Shown: piece by piece, positions 38,289 through 46,012 of the stretch
How positions within the stretch are numbered: position 1 is the stretch's first letter
How the letters are laid out: each line of letters begins with the position of its first letter
DNA from: Polaromonas sp. AET17H-212
GTDB lineage: Bacteria > Pseudomonadota > Gammaproteobacteria > Burkholderiales > Burkholderiaceae_C
Assembly: GCF_002379085.1 (NCBI RefSeq)
Contig: NZ_NBZW01000020.1
Location: 1 to 64,000, forward strand
Direction: 5' to 3'
Length of the DNA: 64,000 bases
Translations under genes and position numbers: made by a program
The notes under the pieces: model-generated
What the model was told of the DNA's origin: nothing
Seen by the model: only the letters and a program-made list of their open reading frames with translations
The model's database searches: none

Positions 38289-39128
38289 TCAACGCGTGGT
38301 CTTGCGCGCCGTCTTGCGCACCGGCGCCTTGGCTTTCGGCTTCGGTTTGGCCCGTGCCGCGGTTTTGGCCGCCGCCGGGGTGGGCCAGGCCTGGCTGCTG
38401 CGCAGGGCGCTGTCCATCGCCGAGCGGGCGCCCCGGGCCACGGTCTTGCCGGCGGAGTTGGCCAGGTCCGTGGCCATGCCGGTGGCGGTGTTCATCGCGT
38501 CCTTGGCCAGCCCGGCGGCCATGTTTTTGGTCGTGCTCATGGCGGTTTTTTTGGCGGCGTCCTGCATGGCCGTGGTGGCGATGTTCTGGAACTGCTGCGT
38601 CAGCGCACCCCACCACTGCATGGGGTCAACGACGCCGGGCGCAGCTTCGGCGGCTTTTTCAGCCTTGGGCTTGGTGGTTTTGGCCTTCGCGGGCGTCTCG
38701 CTGTTCTGGTAACTGGTGGGCGGCACCTCCAGCCCCGAAAACGTCTTGGCCTTGTCGGCCACTTTCTGCACGCCGCCCGCCACCGTGTCGGCGACCTTGA
38801 GCTTGAACGCGTTGGCGACGTCGCCCATGTTGAAATTCATGCCCTTGAGCGTGGCCAGGGTCATCTTCTGGACTTCCAGCGCCTGGATGGTGGCCTTGAG
38901 CGCCATGGCGTTCTGGTCCAGCCAGAACTGGACGGCCTTGAGCTCCTCGATGCGTTTGTCGAGCTCCTCGACATTGAGCGTCGGGGCGACCCAGTTGCCC
39001 AGGTTGGGCAGTTGGGGAATGCTTTGCGACGCGCTGCCGGCGGCCTGCTTGGCGAGGTTCTGCAAAAAGTCAAAGCCCGGGACCAGTTTGCCGAACCCGG
39101 CAAAAGAGGGGTTGTCTGCGTCGCTCAT
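38289..39128 (-). CDS. phaM: PhaM-type polyhydroxyalkanoate granule regulator
   Basis: A 279-residue protein. In Ralstonia PhaM activates PHA synthase and tethers PHB granules to the nucleoid. The conserved N-terminal PhaM block is visible: LVPGFDFLQNLAKQA (about 15-29), WVAPTLNVEELDKRIEELKA (about 46-65) and FWLDQNAMALKATIQALEVQ. The C-terminus is Ala/Lys/Pro rich (KTAARAKPKPKAKAP) like the DNA-binding tails of PhaM and histone H1. The middle is a low-complexity helical region longer than in many relatives. No PHA synthase is in the window. Confidence 0.88.
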   Translation of the reverse strand: MSDADNPSFAGFGKLVPGFDFLQNLAKQAAGSASQSIPQLPNLGNWVAPTLNVEELDKRIEELKAVQFWLDQNAMALKATIQALEVQKMTLATLKGMNFNMGDVANAFKLKVADTVAGGVQKVADKAKTFSGLEVPPTSYQNSETPAKAKTTKPKAEKAAEAAPGVVDPMQWWGALTQQFQNIATTAMQDAAKKTAMSTTKNMAAGLAKDAMNTATGMATDLANSAGKTVARGARSAMDSALRSSQAWPTPAAAKTAARAKPKPKAKAPVRKTARKTTR

Positions 39129-39319
39129 GCTGTCTCCTGGTGTTGTAGGAAGTGTCCGAAGCCCGGGTGCACTGCACTCATCTGCGGTTCACGGTGCTTT
39201 CATTGTGCAGGGTCGTGGCGGCACGTCAACCCGTTTTTTTGCGCCCGCCCGGCGCAGCGCACCCGCCCAGGCCGCCCACCAGCCGCAGCGCCCCTCACCA
39301 GAAAATTTCCAAGAGAAAT

Positions 39320-39369
39320 CAGCCGCCAACCGTTGATTGACAAGCGCCACCAGCTATTGATTCAATAGC
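39320..39369 (-). repeat. Dispersed ~55-bp repeat, copy 5 (after the enoyl-CoA hydratase gene)
   Basis: Minus-strand reading: GCTATTGA-A-TCAATAGCTG, then GTGGCGCTTGTC, spacer and GGCGGCTG. The 8-bp arms (39353-39360 and 39362-39369) are perfect around a single base. It starts 3 bp beyond the stop of the gene on the same strand. The right end is less conserved than in other copies. Confidence 0.6.
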
Positions 39370-39372
39370 AAA

Positions 39373-40194
39373 TCAGACTTGAGGACCGTAGAAAGGCGGT
39401 CGGCGCTCGCGCAGGCTGGCCACACCTTCGCGCACGTCGGGGCCGGCAAAACCCATGAACTCCAGCGCCAGCGAGGCGTCGAAGGCCGGCCCGGCCTGGC
39501 GCAGCCAGTTGTTGAGCGCGTACTTGGTCCAGCTGATGGCGGTTTTCGAGCCGGCGGCCAGGCGGTCGGCCACCTCGTAGGCTTTGGACAGCAGCTCTTC
39601 ATCGTTGACGGCCAGCGACACCAGGCCGATGCGCTCCGCTTCCTCGCCGCTGATCGGTTCGCACAGCATCAGGTAGTACTTGGCTTTCGCCATGCCGCAC
39701 AGCAGCGGCCAGACGATGGCCGCGTGGTCGCCGGCCGCCACGCCCAGGCGCGTGTGACCGTCCACAATCTTGGCGCTTTTGGCGGCAATCGAGATATCGG
39801 CCAGCAGGCCCGCCACCAGCCCGGCGCCGACTGCCGGCCCGTGCAGGGCGCTGACAATCGGCTTGTCGCAGTTGATCACGTTGTAGACCAGGTCGCGCGC
39901 TTCCTTCCAGACGCGGGTGCGCGTCTCAAAATCCTCAGCCATGTCCTGCACCAGCGCCAGGTCGCCGCCGCCGGAAAAACCCTGGCCTTCGCCGCGCAAC
40001 ACGGCGCAGCGCACCGAGTCGTCGCTGCCCACGTCGCGCCAGATCTGCGCGAGCTCGCGGTGGCCGGCGTGCCCGGCCGTTGGCAACTTGCCGTTGAGGG
40101 CCTTCATCTGGATGTCCAATACCGCCCCACCGATACCGCGGCGCGTGATGTTCAAGGTCTGGTAGGCGCTGTAGTCCATAGTCTGGGCAGTCAT
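39373..40194 (-). CDS. Enoyl-CoA hydratase/isomerase family protein
   Basis: A 273-residue crotonase-fold protein. The oxyanion-hole segments are [20 protein letters not shown] at about 70-90 and [20 protein letters not shown] at about 118-137. Position of the catalytic Glu pair is not obvious, since one expected Glu is replaced in [11 protein letters not shown], so hydratase activity cannot be assumed. The start at 40194 (MTAQTMDY) is supported by GGAG 6 bases upstream. Substrate unknown. Confidence 0.88.
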   Translation of the reverse strand: MTAQTMDYSAYQTLNITRRGIGGAVLDIQMKALNGKLPTAGHAGHRELAQIWRDVGSDDSVRCAVLRGEGQGFSGGGDLALVQDMAEDFETRTRVWKEARDLVYNVINCDKPIVSALHGPAVGAGLVAGLLADISIAAKSAKIVDGHTRLGVAAGDHAAIVWPLLCGMAKAKYYLMLCEPISGEEAERIGLVSLAVNDEELLSKAYEVADRLAAGSKTAISWTKYALNNWLRQAGPAFDASLALEFMGFAGPDVREGVASLRERRPPFYGPQV

Positions 40195-40328
40195 GGTGTC
40201 TCCGTCAGGTGGCAAGGGAATGCCCGAATTGTGCCCTGCACAGGTCAGGGGTCCACCGCTTGACCTTCATCAACCGTGGGCATGACGGCCTGGCGCATGA
40301 TGAAGGCGAACACAAGAAGGAACGCCCC

Positions 40329-40697
40329 ATGGACAAACAACACAGCGCACCCTACCAACAGCAATTGCTGGCCATGCGCACCGCGCTGCTCGCACAGATC
40401 TCGGCGCAGCGTGGCGGAACCGTCAGCCGCGCTGACGCCGCCGCCGACCATTTTGGCCAGCCCGAGGACCCGCGGGCCCAGATGGCCACCGAACGCGAGC
40501 TCGAGTTTGCCTTGGGCGAGCGCGAAACGGCCGAACTCGCCGCGATCGACGCGGCACTGGCCCGCATCGAAGCCGGAACCTACGGCTTGTGCACCGACTG
40601 CGGCGTCACCATCCCCGCCGCCAGGCTGCAGGCCAGCCCCGAGGCGGGGCGCTGCATCCCTTGCCAGGAAAAAGCCGAGCAAAAACGTCCTGTCTGA
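40329..40697 (+). CDS. TraR/DksA-family zinc-finger protein
   Basis: A 122-residue member of the DksA/TraR family, small proteins that enter the RNA polymerase secondary channel. A coiled-coil N-terminus precedes the C4 zinc finger CTDCGVTIPAARLQASPEAGRC...PC at about 87-112. The family acidic tip is only partly kept (PEDPRAQMATERELEFA), so it is probably a paralogue of the true DksA. The frame is open upstream; ATG 40329 gives the family N-terminus. A short-unit tandem repeat lies directly after its stop. Confidence 0.85.
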   Translation: MDKQHSAPYQQQLLAMRTALLAQISAQRGGTVSRADAAADHFGQPEDPRAQMATERELEFALGERETAELAAIDAALARIEAGTYGLCTDCGVTIPAARLQASPEAGRCIPCQEKAEQKRPV

Positions 40698-40710
40698 GCC
40701 GCTTTTTTTT

Positions 40711-40746
40711 CTCTTCTTTCTCTTCTTTCTCTTCTTTCTCTTCTTC
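40711..40746. repeat. 9-bp tandem repeat (CTCTTCTTT)x4, polypyrimidine tract
   Basis: Three perfect units of CTCTTCTTT (40711-40719, 40720-40728, 40729-40737) and a fourth with one change lie between a run of eight T and TTCTTTTTTC. The whole 52-bp tract on the plus strand is C/T only. It starts 13 bp after the DksA-like gene and ends about 15 bp before the AAAGGA ribosome site of the next gene, so unit-number change would alter leader length, not frame. Confidence 0.9.
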
Positions 40747-40774
40747 TTTTTTCACAGTTTCTACAAAGGATTTC

Positions 40775-41149
40775 ATGAGCACTTTTCACGCCGTTGTCTG
40801 GATTGACCAGTCCGAAGCCCATGTGGTGATGTTTGACCACGAACACATGGACGCGCAGCGCATCAAGTCGCGCACACACCACAAGCACCAGGGCAAGGTT
40901 GACGACAGCGCCGCCTTTTTTGCCGACGTCGCCCGGGCACTGAACGGCACCCATGAAGTCCTGCTCACCGGCCCCGGCCTGGTGCGCAACCAGTTCCGCG
41001 ACTGGTGCAGCAGCCACCTGCCGGCCGTGGCCGACAGCGTGGTGGACTCGGTGGTCACCGACCATCCGAGCGACGCCCAGCTGGTCGCCCTGGCTCGCCA
41101 GTACTTCAAGAAGTTCGACAACATGGCGGCCGATCCTTCGACCGTCTGA
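40775..41149 (+). CDS. Protein of the 'translational machinery protein' family
   Basis: A 124-residue protein with MSTFHAVVWIDQSEAHVVMF at the start, His-rich middle (RTHHKHQGKVDD), then EVLLTGPGLVRNQFRDW and VVTDHPSDAQLVALARQYFK. This pattern is that of small eRF1/host-attachment-like proteins annotated in Burkholderiales as translational machinery protein; actual function is not established. The ATG has AAAGGA 5 bases upstream. It follows the DksA-like gene after a polypyrimidine repeat, and both may concern control of gene expression. Confidence 0.75.
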   Translation: MSTFHAVVWIDQSEAHVVMFDHEHMDAQRIKSRTHHKHQGKVDDSAAFFADVARALNGTHEVLLTGPGLVRNQFRDWCSSHLPAVADSVVDSVVTDHPSDAQLVALARQYFKKFDNMAADPSTV

Positions 41150-41209
41150 GCGCCGGATTTTTTCGCCGGGGCAGCACCCGGCCACGCACAGGCTGCTATC
41201 CTTGACCGG

Positions 41210-41623
41210 ATGCGCAGCCTGTTTCATTTCGCCTTCAATGTCACCAATCTCGACGAGGCCCGCCGCTTCTACGGCGGCGTGCTCGGTTGCGGCGAAGGCC
41301 GCAGCACCGAGCACTGGGTTGATTTCGACTTCATGGGCCACCAGCTCTCGCTGCACCTGGGCCCGCCGTTCAAGACCGAACGCACCGGCCATGTCGGCGA
41401 CACGCTGGTGCCCATGCCGCATTTCGGGCTGGTCCTGGCACTGCCCGACTGGCAGGCCATGGCCGAGCGCCTGCAGGCCGCCGGCACCGACTTCCTGTTT
41501 GCGCCGCAGGTGCGTTTTGAAGGCCAGCCGGGCGAGCAGTGGACCATGTTTTTCTGCGACCCCTTTGGCAACCCGCTGGAGATCAAGGGCTTCCGCGACC
41601 TGAACGCTGTTTACGCCGCCTGA
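41210..41623 (+). CDS. VOC-superfamily (glyoxalase/dioxygenase-like) protein
   Basis: A 137-residue single-module vicinal oxygen chelate protein: FHFAFNVTNLDEARRFYGGV at the start, a central GHQLSLHLG strand, and the end motif MFFCDPFGNPLEIKGFRD. Candidate metal ligands are His6 in the first strand, His in the middle and Glu in PLEIKGF. Substrate unknown. It has its own short upstream gap and no clear operon partner. Confidence 0.88.
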   Translation: MRSLFHFAFNVTNLDEARRFYGGVLGCGEGRSTEHWVDFDFMGHQLSLHLGPPFKTERTGHVGDTLVPMPHFGLVLALPDWQAMAERLQAAGTDFLFAPQVRFEGQPGEQWTMFFCDPFGNPLEIKGFRDLNAVYAA

Positions 41624-41775
41624 GGATGGGCCGGTGAACATGCCAGCGCGGGAGCTCTTCAATCAAGCAGGGGCCGCGGGACCGGCTTTGCCGGACCGCA
41701 GGCGCAGCGCCCCTCTTCCCGTGCAAGGGGCAGCGAGCTGCCGCAGGCTCGCAGTGAGTGAGCGTGGGGGCTGAC

Positions 41776-42381
41776 ATGAATTACACCTTCGCTTCGGCCA
41801 CCATCCTGCTGCTGCTGATCACCGATCCGCTCGGCAACATCCCGATTTTTGCCAATGCGCTGCGCCACGTCGCGCCCGAGCGGCGTGCCTTCGTGATCCT
41901 GCGCGAGGTGCTGATCGCCTTTTTGCTGCTGCTGGCCTTCATGTTCGTCGGCGACCGCTTCCTGCGCGTGATGAACCTCAGCGAGCTGTCGCTGCAGATC
42001 GCCGGCGCGGTCATCCTGTTTTTGATCGCCTTGCGCATGATCTTCCCGGATGAGCGCCCGGTGACCGAGCCCCTGCAGGGCGAACCCCTGATCGTGCCGC
42101 TGGCCATCCCGGCGCTGGCCGGGCCTTCAGCGCTGGCCACGGTGCTGCTGCTGGTGTCGCAGGCACCGGCCCGGCGCATGGAGTGGGTGGCCGCGCTGTG
42201 CGTCACCATGGCCGTGTGCGCCGTGGTGCTGGTGCTGGCCGAACGCATCCAGCGGGTGCTGGGCGACCGTCTGGTGACGGCCTTCGAACGCCTGATGGGC
42301 CTGATCCTGGTGGCGATTTCGGTCGAGATGCTGCTGCGCGGCATCCAGCTGTTTATCGTCCAGACGCGCGCCGCAGGCTGA
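41776..42381 (+). CDS. MarC-family integral membrane protein
   Basis: A 201-residue protein with six hydrophobic segments. Family hallmarks are ILLLLITDPLGNIPIFANAL at about 10-29, AGAVILFLIALRMIF, and LIVPLAIPALAGPSALATVL. The family was once linked to multiple antibiotic resistance, which later work did not support; function is unknown. ATG 41776 has a GGGGG-type ribosome site; GTG 41758 is a less likely alternative. Confidence 0.92.
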   Translation: MNYTFASATILLLLITDPLGNIPIFANALRHVAPERRAFVILREVLIAFLLLLAFMFVGDRFLRVMNLSELSLQIAGAVILFLIALRMIFPDERPVTEPLQGEPLIVPLAIPALAGPSALATVLLLVSQAPARRMEWVAALCVTMAVCAVVLVLAERIQRVLGDRLVTAFERLMGLILVAISVEMLLRGIQLFIVQTRAAG

Positions 42382-42401
42382 CGCGCGCGGCGCGCCGCCC
42401 C

Positions 42402-43418
42402 TTATTTGGCCGGTGCGGCCGGAACGATCTTCTGTTCGATCGCGCCGAAAATCAGCTCGCCGTCCTTGCCCTTCATTTCGATGCGGATGGTGTCGCCGTA
42501 TTTCATGAAGGCCGTTGAAGGCTTGCCGTCCTGGATAGTCTCGATCGCGCGCTTTTCCGCGATGCAGCTGTAACCCTTGGGCCAGTCGGTTTTGCCCTTG
42601 ACCTCGACACCCTTGTTGCTGACGGTGCCGGAGCCGATGATGGAGCCGGCGCGCACATTGCGGGTCTTGCAGATGTGGGCGATCAGCTGGCCGAAGTGAA
42701 AAGTCATCTCCGGCCCGGCGTCACACATGCCGACCTTGCGGCCGTTCCAGGTGCTTTGCAGGGTCAGGTTCAGGCGGCCGTGGTCCCAGGCGTCGCCGAG
42801 TTCGTCCAGCGTCACCGCGACCGGGCTGAAGGCCGTGGCCGGCTTGCTCTGGAAAAAACCAAAACCCTTGGCCAGCTCGTTGGGGATCAGGTTGCGCAGG
42901 CTCACGTCGTTGGCCAGCATCACCAGGCGGATGCCTTCGAGCGCCTGCTCGGGCGTGCTGGTCATGGGCACGTCGCCGGTGATGACCGCGACTTCGGCTT
43001 CGAAGTCGATGCCGTAGTCCTCACTGGGGCAGACCACGTCGTCGCAGGGGCCGATGAAGTCGTCGCTGCCGCCCTGGTACATCAGCGGGTCCTTGTAGAA
43101 GCTGTCGGGCACCTCGGAGTCGCGCGCCTTGCGCACCAGCTCCACATGGTTGATGTAGGCCGAACCGTCGGCCCACTGGTAGGCGCGCGGCAATGGGGCC
43201 ATGCAGCGTGCCGGCTCAAACGGAAAGGCGTGGCGCGCCTTGCCGTTGTTCAGCGTCTCGTACAGGTCCTGCAATTGCGGGGCAAGGAAGTTCCAGTCGT
43301 CGAGTACCTGCTGCAATTTGGTGGCAATGCCCGTCGCATAATGGGCCGTCGACAGGTCGCGCGAGACAACCACGAGCTGGCCGTCACGTGAGCCGTCTTT
43401 GTAGGTAGCAAGTTTCAT
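42402..43418 (-). CDS. Fumarylacetoacetate hydrolase family protein
   Basis: A 338-residue C-C bond hydrolase of the FAH family. The metal-binding acidic set lies in YGIDFEAEVAVITGDVP (about 127-143), with further conserved blocks RNLIPNELAKGFGFFQSKPA and IIGSGTVSNKGVE. Likely cleaves fumarylacetoacetate or a related acylpyruvate from aromatic-ring degradation. Start ATG 43418 has AGAGGA upstream; the longer frame to 43490 is unlikely. It is divergent from an IclR regulator, the usual arrangement for aromatic-catabolism genes. Confidence 0.92.
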   Translation of the reverse strand: MKLATYKDGSRDGQLVVVSRDLSTAHYATGIATKLQQVLDDWNFLAPQLQDLYETLNNGKARHAFPFEPARCMAPLPRAYQWADGSAYINHVELVRKARDSEVPDSFYKDPLMYQGGSDDFIGPCDDVVCPSEDYGIDFEAEVAVITGDVPMTSTPEQALEGIRLVMLANDVSLRNLIPNELAKGFGFFQSKPATAFSPVAVTLDELGDAWDHGRLNLTLQSTWNGRKVGMCDAGPEMTFHFGQLIAHICKTRNVRAGSIIGSGTVSNKGVEVKGKTDWPKGYSCIAEKRAIETIQDGKPSTAFMKYGDTIRIEMKGKDGELIFGAIEQKIVPAAPAK

Positions 43419-43504
43419 CAGTTTCCTCTGTTCTGGGGGCGGCTGGGTCGCCTGATGGCACACGACGTGCACACGGCGTACCCACGGCAATACAGTTACG
43501 ATAA

Positions 43505-43519
43505 GTGAAATCAGTTTAC
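43505..43519. promoter_or_regulatory. Candidate IclR operator between the FAH and iclR genes
   Basis: GTGAA-ATCAG-TTTAC is a 15-bp imperfect palindrome (four of five arm positions pair) in the AT-rich 133-bp divergent gap, 32 bp before the regulator start. IclR proteins bind short palindromes in such positions. The evidence is only positional. Confidence 0.3.
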
Positions 43520-43551
43520 CTAAATGTAATTTTCAATTTTAATCGAATTCC

Positions 43552-44427
43552 ATGAAAGAGCGAAAACACCTTCTGGCGGACGACCTGCCCGCACTGCCCA
43601 CGCAACGCGCGGGCATCCAGTCGGTGGAAGTGGGCTTCAGCCTGCTGCAGGTGCTCAGCGCCTCGCCGGGCGCGCTGATGCTGCGCGACCTGGCTGCCGC
43701 TGCCGGCATGAGTGCCGCCAAGGCGCACCGCTACCTCGTGAGTTTCCAGCGGCTGGAGCTGGTGACCCAGGACCCGGGCACCACGCGTTACGACCTCGGC
43801 CCGGCGGCGCTCAAGCTGGGCCTGGCCTCGCTGTCGCGGCTGGACAGCGTCAAGCTCGCGCGCCAGCGCCTGGGGCCGCTGATGGAGCAGATCGGCCAGA
43901 CCCTGGCGCTGGCGGTGTGGGGCAACCAGGGGCCGACCATCGTGCATTGGGAAGAGTCGCCGCAGGCCGTGACCGTCAATTTGCGCCTCGGTGATGTCAT
44001 GCCCCTGCTGTCCTCGGCCACCGGCCTGTGTTTCTCCGCCTTCATGGCGCAGCCGGCCGGCAGCCGCGGCGAAAAAAGCCCGACCACCCGGCCGCCCGCG
44101 CAGGATCGCCTGACGCCGCTGCTCCGGGACGAACTCGCGCGCATGCACAAGCTCGCCCGCAAGGACGTGCCCAAGACCATGGCCGAGGTCACCGCGCTGC
44201 TGGAAGAGGTGCGCCGGCGCGGCCTGGCCCGCGTGGTGGACACCCTGCTGCCCGGCGTGGCCGGCTTTTGCGCGCCGGTGTTCGACGCCGACGGCCACCT
44301 GGTGCTGGGCATGGTGGCGATGGGCTCACTGGCCAACTTCGACCCTGCCTGGGACGGCGCCGTGGCCCGGCCGCTGGCGGCGGCGGCACGGCAACTTTCC
44401 GCCGATCTGGGATTCACAGGGGCATGA
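43552..44427 (+). CDS. IclR-family transcriptional regulator
   Basis: A 291-residue regulator with an N-terminal winged helix (SVEVGFSLLQVLSASPGALM, then LAAAAGMSAAKAHRYLVSFQ at about 48-67) and a C-terminal effector domain (GDVMPLLSSATGLCFSAFMA; VAGFCAPVFDADGHLVLGMV). A disordered Ser/Pro insert at about 170-185 is unusual. It likely controls the divergent FAH gene. Its stop overlaps the start of the DUF3108 gene by ATGA. Confidence 0.93.
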   Translation: MKERKHLLADDLPALPTQRAGIQSVEVGFSLLQVLSASPGALMLRDLAAAAGMSAAKAHRYLVSFQRLELVTQDPGTTRYDLGPAALKLGLASLSRLDSVKLARQRLGPLMEQIGQTLALAVWGNQGPTIVHWEESPQAVTVNLRLGDVMPLLSSATGLCFSAFMAQPAGSRGEKSPTTRPPAQDRLTPLLRDELARMHKLARKDVPKTMAEVTALLEEVRRRGLARVVDTLLPGVAGFCAPVFDADGHLVLGMVAMGSLANFDPAWDGAVARPLAAAARQLSADLGFTGA

Positions 44428-45494
44428 ACACCCCGACCGCCCGGCAAGCCCCAGCGCTGCCGGCGCGACCCCTGATCGCCCTGACCTCGCTGGTGGTGCT
44501 GGCCCATGTCCTGCTGCTGCAGGCGGCGCCGCTGGCGTGGGGGCCGGTGCCCGACCCGCAGGCGACGGCGCCGCGCCCCTTCATCACGCGAACGCTGGAG
44601 ATCAAGCCAGAACCGGTCGTGGCCAGCGCGCCCGCCGCCCCACCGGTGCGCCCGCGCCCGGTCCGGCGTCGCGCCCCTGTTTCACAGGAAAATCGGGCAC
44701 CAGCCCCCGATCTGCAAGCGCCGACAGCTATCGAATCCATAGCATCTCCAGCCGCTGGCAGCACGGCCCCGGTCGACCCGCCGAGCCCGCCGCCAGAGGC
44801 CACCGCGACCACTCCCGTGGAAGCGGCGCCTCCCCTGCCCGGCGCCAGCACGGCCCTGACCATCCCCGGCTCGGTGCGGCTGAAATACGCGATGACGGGC
44901 CGCTCAAAAAACATGGACTACAGCGCCTTTGCCCAACTCGACTGGCTGCAGGACGGCCAGACCTATGACGCCAAGATGGTGGTCAGCGCCCTGTTCCTGG
45001 GATCGCGCAGCATGACCAGCAGCGGCCGCATCACTGCCGACGGCCTGGCGCCGACGCGTTTTCTGGACAAGGCGCGCAGCGAACGCGCCGCCCATTTCCA
45101 GGCCGACCAGGGCAAGATCAGCTTCAGTGCCAACACGCCCGATGCTCCCTGGCTGCGCGGCGCACAGGACCGCCTGAGTGTTTTCCTGCAACTGGGCAGC
45201 CTGCTCGCCGGCGCCCCGGCCAGTTACCCGGTCGGCGCCAGCGTGTCGCTGTACACCGCCGGCCCGCGCGAGGCCGACACCTGGACCTTCACGGTCGAGG
45301 CCGAGGAAACCCTCAGGCTGCCCGCCGGCGAAGCCGCCACGCTCAAGCTCACGCGCAAGCCGCAGCGCGACTACGACCAGACCGTCGAAATCTGGTTCGC
45401 GCCCGCCATGGACTACCTGCCGGTGCGCAGCCGCATCACCCAGCAGAACGGCGACTTCATCGACCAGCAACTGCGCGTGGTCGAAAAACCCTGA
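44424..45494 (+). CDS. DUF3108-domain periplasmic protein
   Basis: A 356-residue protein: a membrane anchor or signal segment (LIALTSLVVLAHVLLLQAAP at about 18-37), a Pro/Ala-rich linker (about 55-150) and a C-terminal DUF3108 beta-rich domain (RLKYAMTGRSKNMDYSAFAQ onward, ending YLPVRSRITQQNGDFIDQQL). Linker residues near PAPDLQAPTAIESIASP are encoded by an in-frame copy of the dispersed repeat. The start overlaps the iclR stop, but a functional link to that regulator is doubtful. Envelope function unknown. Confidence 0.83.
   Translation: MNTPTARQAPALPARPLIALTSLVVLAHVLLLQAAPLAWGPVPDPQATAPRPFITRTLEIKPEPVVASAPAAPPVRPRPVRRRAPVSQENRAPAPDLQAPTAIESIASPAAGSTAPVDPPSPPPEATATTPVEAAPPLPGASTALTIPGSVRLKYAMTGRSKNMDYSAFAQLDWLQDGQTYDAKMVVSALFLGSRSMTSSGRITADGLAPTRFLDKARSERAAHFQADQGKISFSANTPDAPWLRGAQDRLSVFLQLGSLLAGAPASYPVGASVSLYTAGPREADTWTFTVEAEETLRLPAGEAATLKLTRKPQRDYDQTVEIWFAPAMDYLPVRSRITQQNGDFIDQQLRVVEKP
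44683..44743 (-). repeat. Dispersed ~55-bp repeat, copy 6 (inside the DUF3108 gene)
   Basis: Minus-strand reading: GCTAT-GGATTCG-ATAGCTG, then TCGGCGCTTGCAG, GGGGGCTGGTGCCC and GATTTTC. It lies inside the Pro/Ala-rich linker of the gene, antisense to it, without disturbing the frame. The linker may have tolerated or grown by such insertion. Confidence 0.6.
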
Positions 45495-45632
45495 CCTCCG
45501 CCGGCGCCACCGCGTCTCTTTCCTTCACGACGTGATTTTTTTGGCATTTCGGGGCATTTCAGGGATTAACCCTGTGGCTCTTGAACTCCGCCCGGCCGTT
45601 GATATATATGAACACAAGAAGGAAACCACACC

Positions 45633-45914
45633 ATGCAAATGCTCTACGACTCCGAATCCTTTGCGGTGGTACAGATTCACGCCAACGCCCCAGAGGAGTC
45701 TGCCCCCGCCTTGGCCGTGCCCCAGCTGGCCCGCAACGGCTTTGAAATTGTCGACAAACGCTCCGGCAAGGAGGTCTACCTGGACGGCTCCTGGGCCGAG
45801 CTGTTCCAGCAGCGCCTGAACGTCTGGCAAAAAAACACGCCGACGCAGGAAGAAGTCGAGGACATGCTCGAAAGTTATGCCGAACTGGCGCACACGCCGG
45901 TGGGGCTGCACTGA
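45633..45914 (+). CDS. DUF3567 (BTH_I0359-family) protein
   Basis: A 93-residue cytoplasmic protein of a family found mainly in Burkholderiales: MQMLYDSESFAVVQIHANAP at the start, GFEIVDKRSGKEVYLDGSWA in the middle and PTQEEVEDMLESYAELAHTP at the end. Function unknown. It has a good ribosome site (AAGGAAACC) and appears to be a single gene; the preceding AT-rich stretch (about 45534-45612) probably carries its promoter. Confidence 0.9.
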   Translation: MQMLYDSESFAVVQIHANAPEESAPALAVPQLARNGFEIVDKRSGKEVYLDGSWAELFQQRLNVWQKNTPTQEEVEDMLESYAELAHTPVGLH

Positions 45915-46012
45915 AACGACCCGAGGTGCCATGCCGCGCTTGTCGTGGCGCGGCATGCCCGCACCACGCCGGCACATGCCAGCCGTGAAGGCGCGGACTC
46001 AGTCCGCCGGAA

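Noticed and set aside
40701-40753. Possible CRISPR array or coding Phe/Leu repeat.
   Set aside because: The unit is 9 bp without spacers, and the tract lies after the stop codon of the DksA-like gene, so it is neither CRISPR nor translated.
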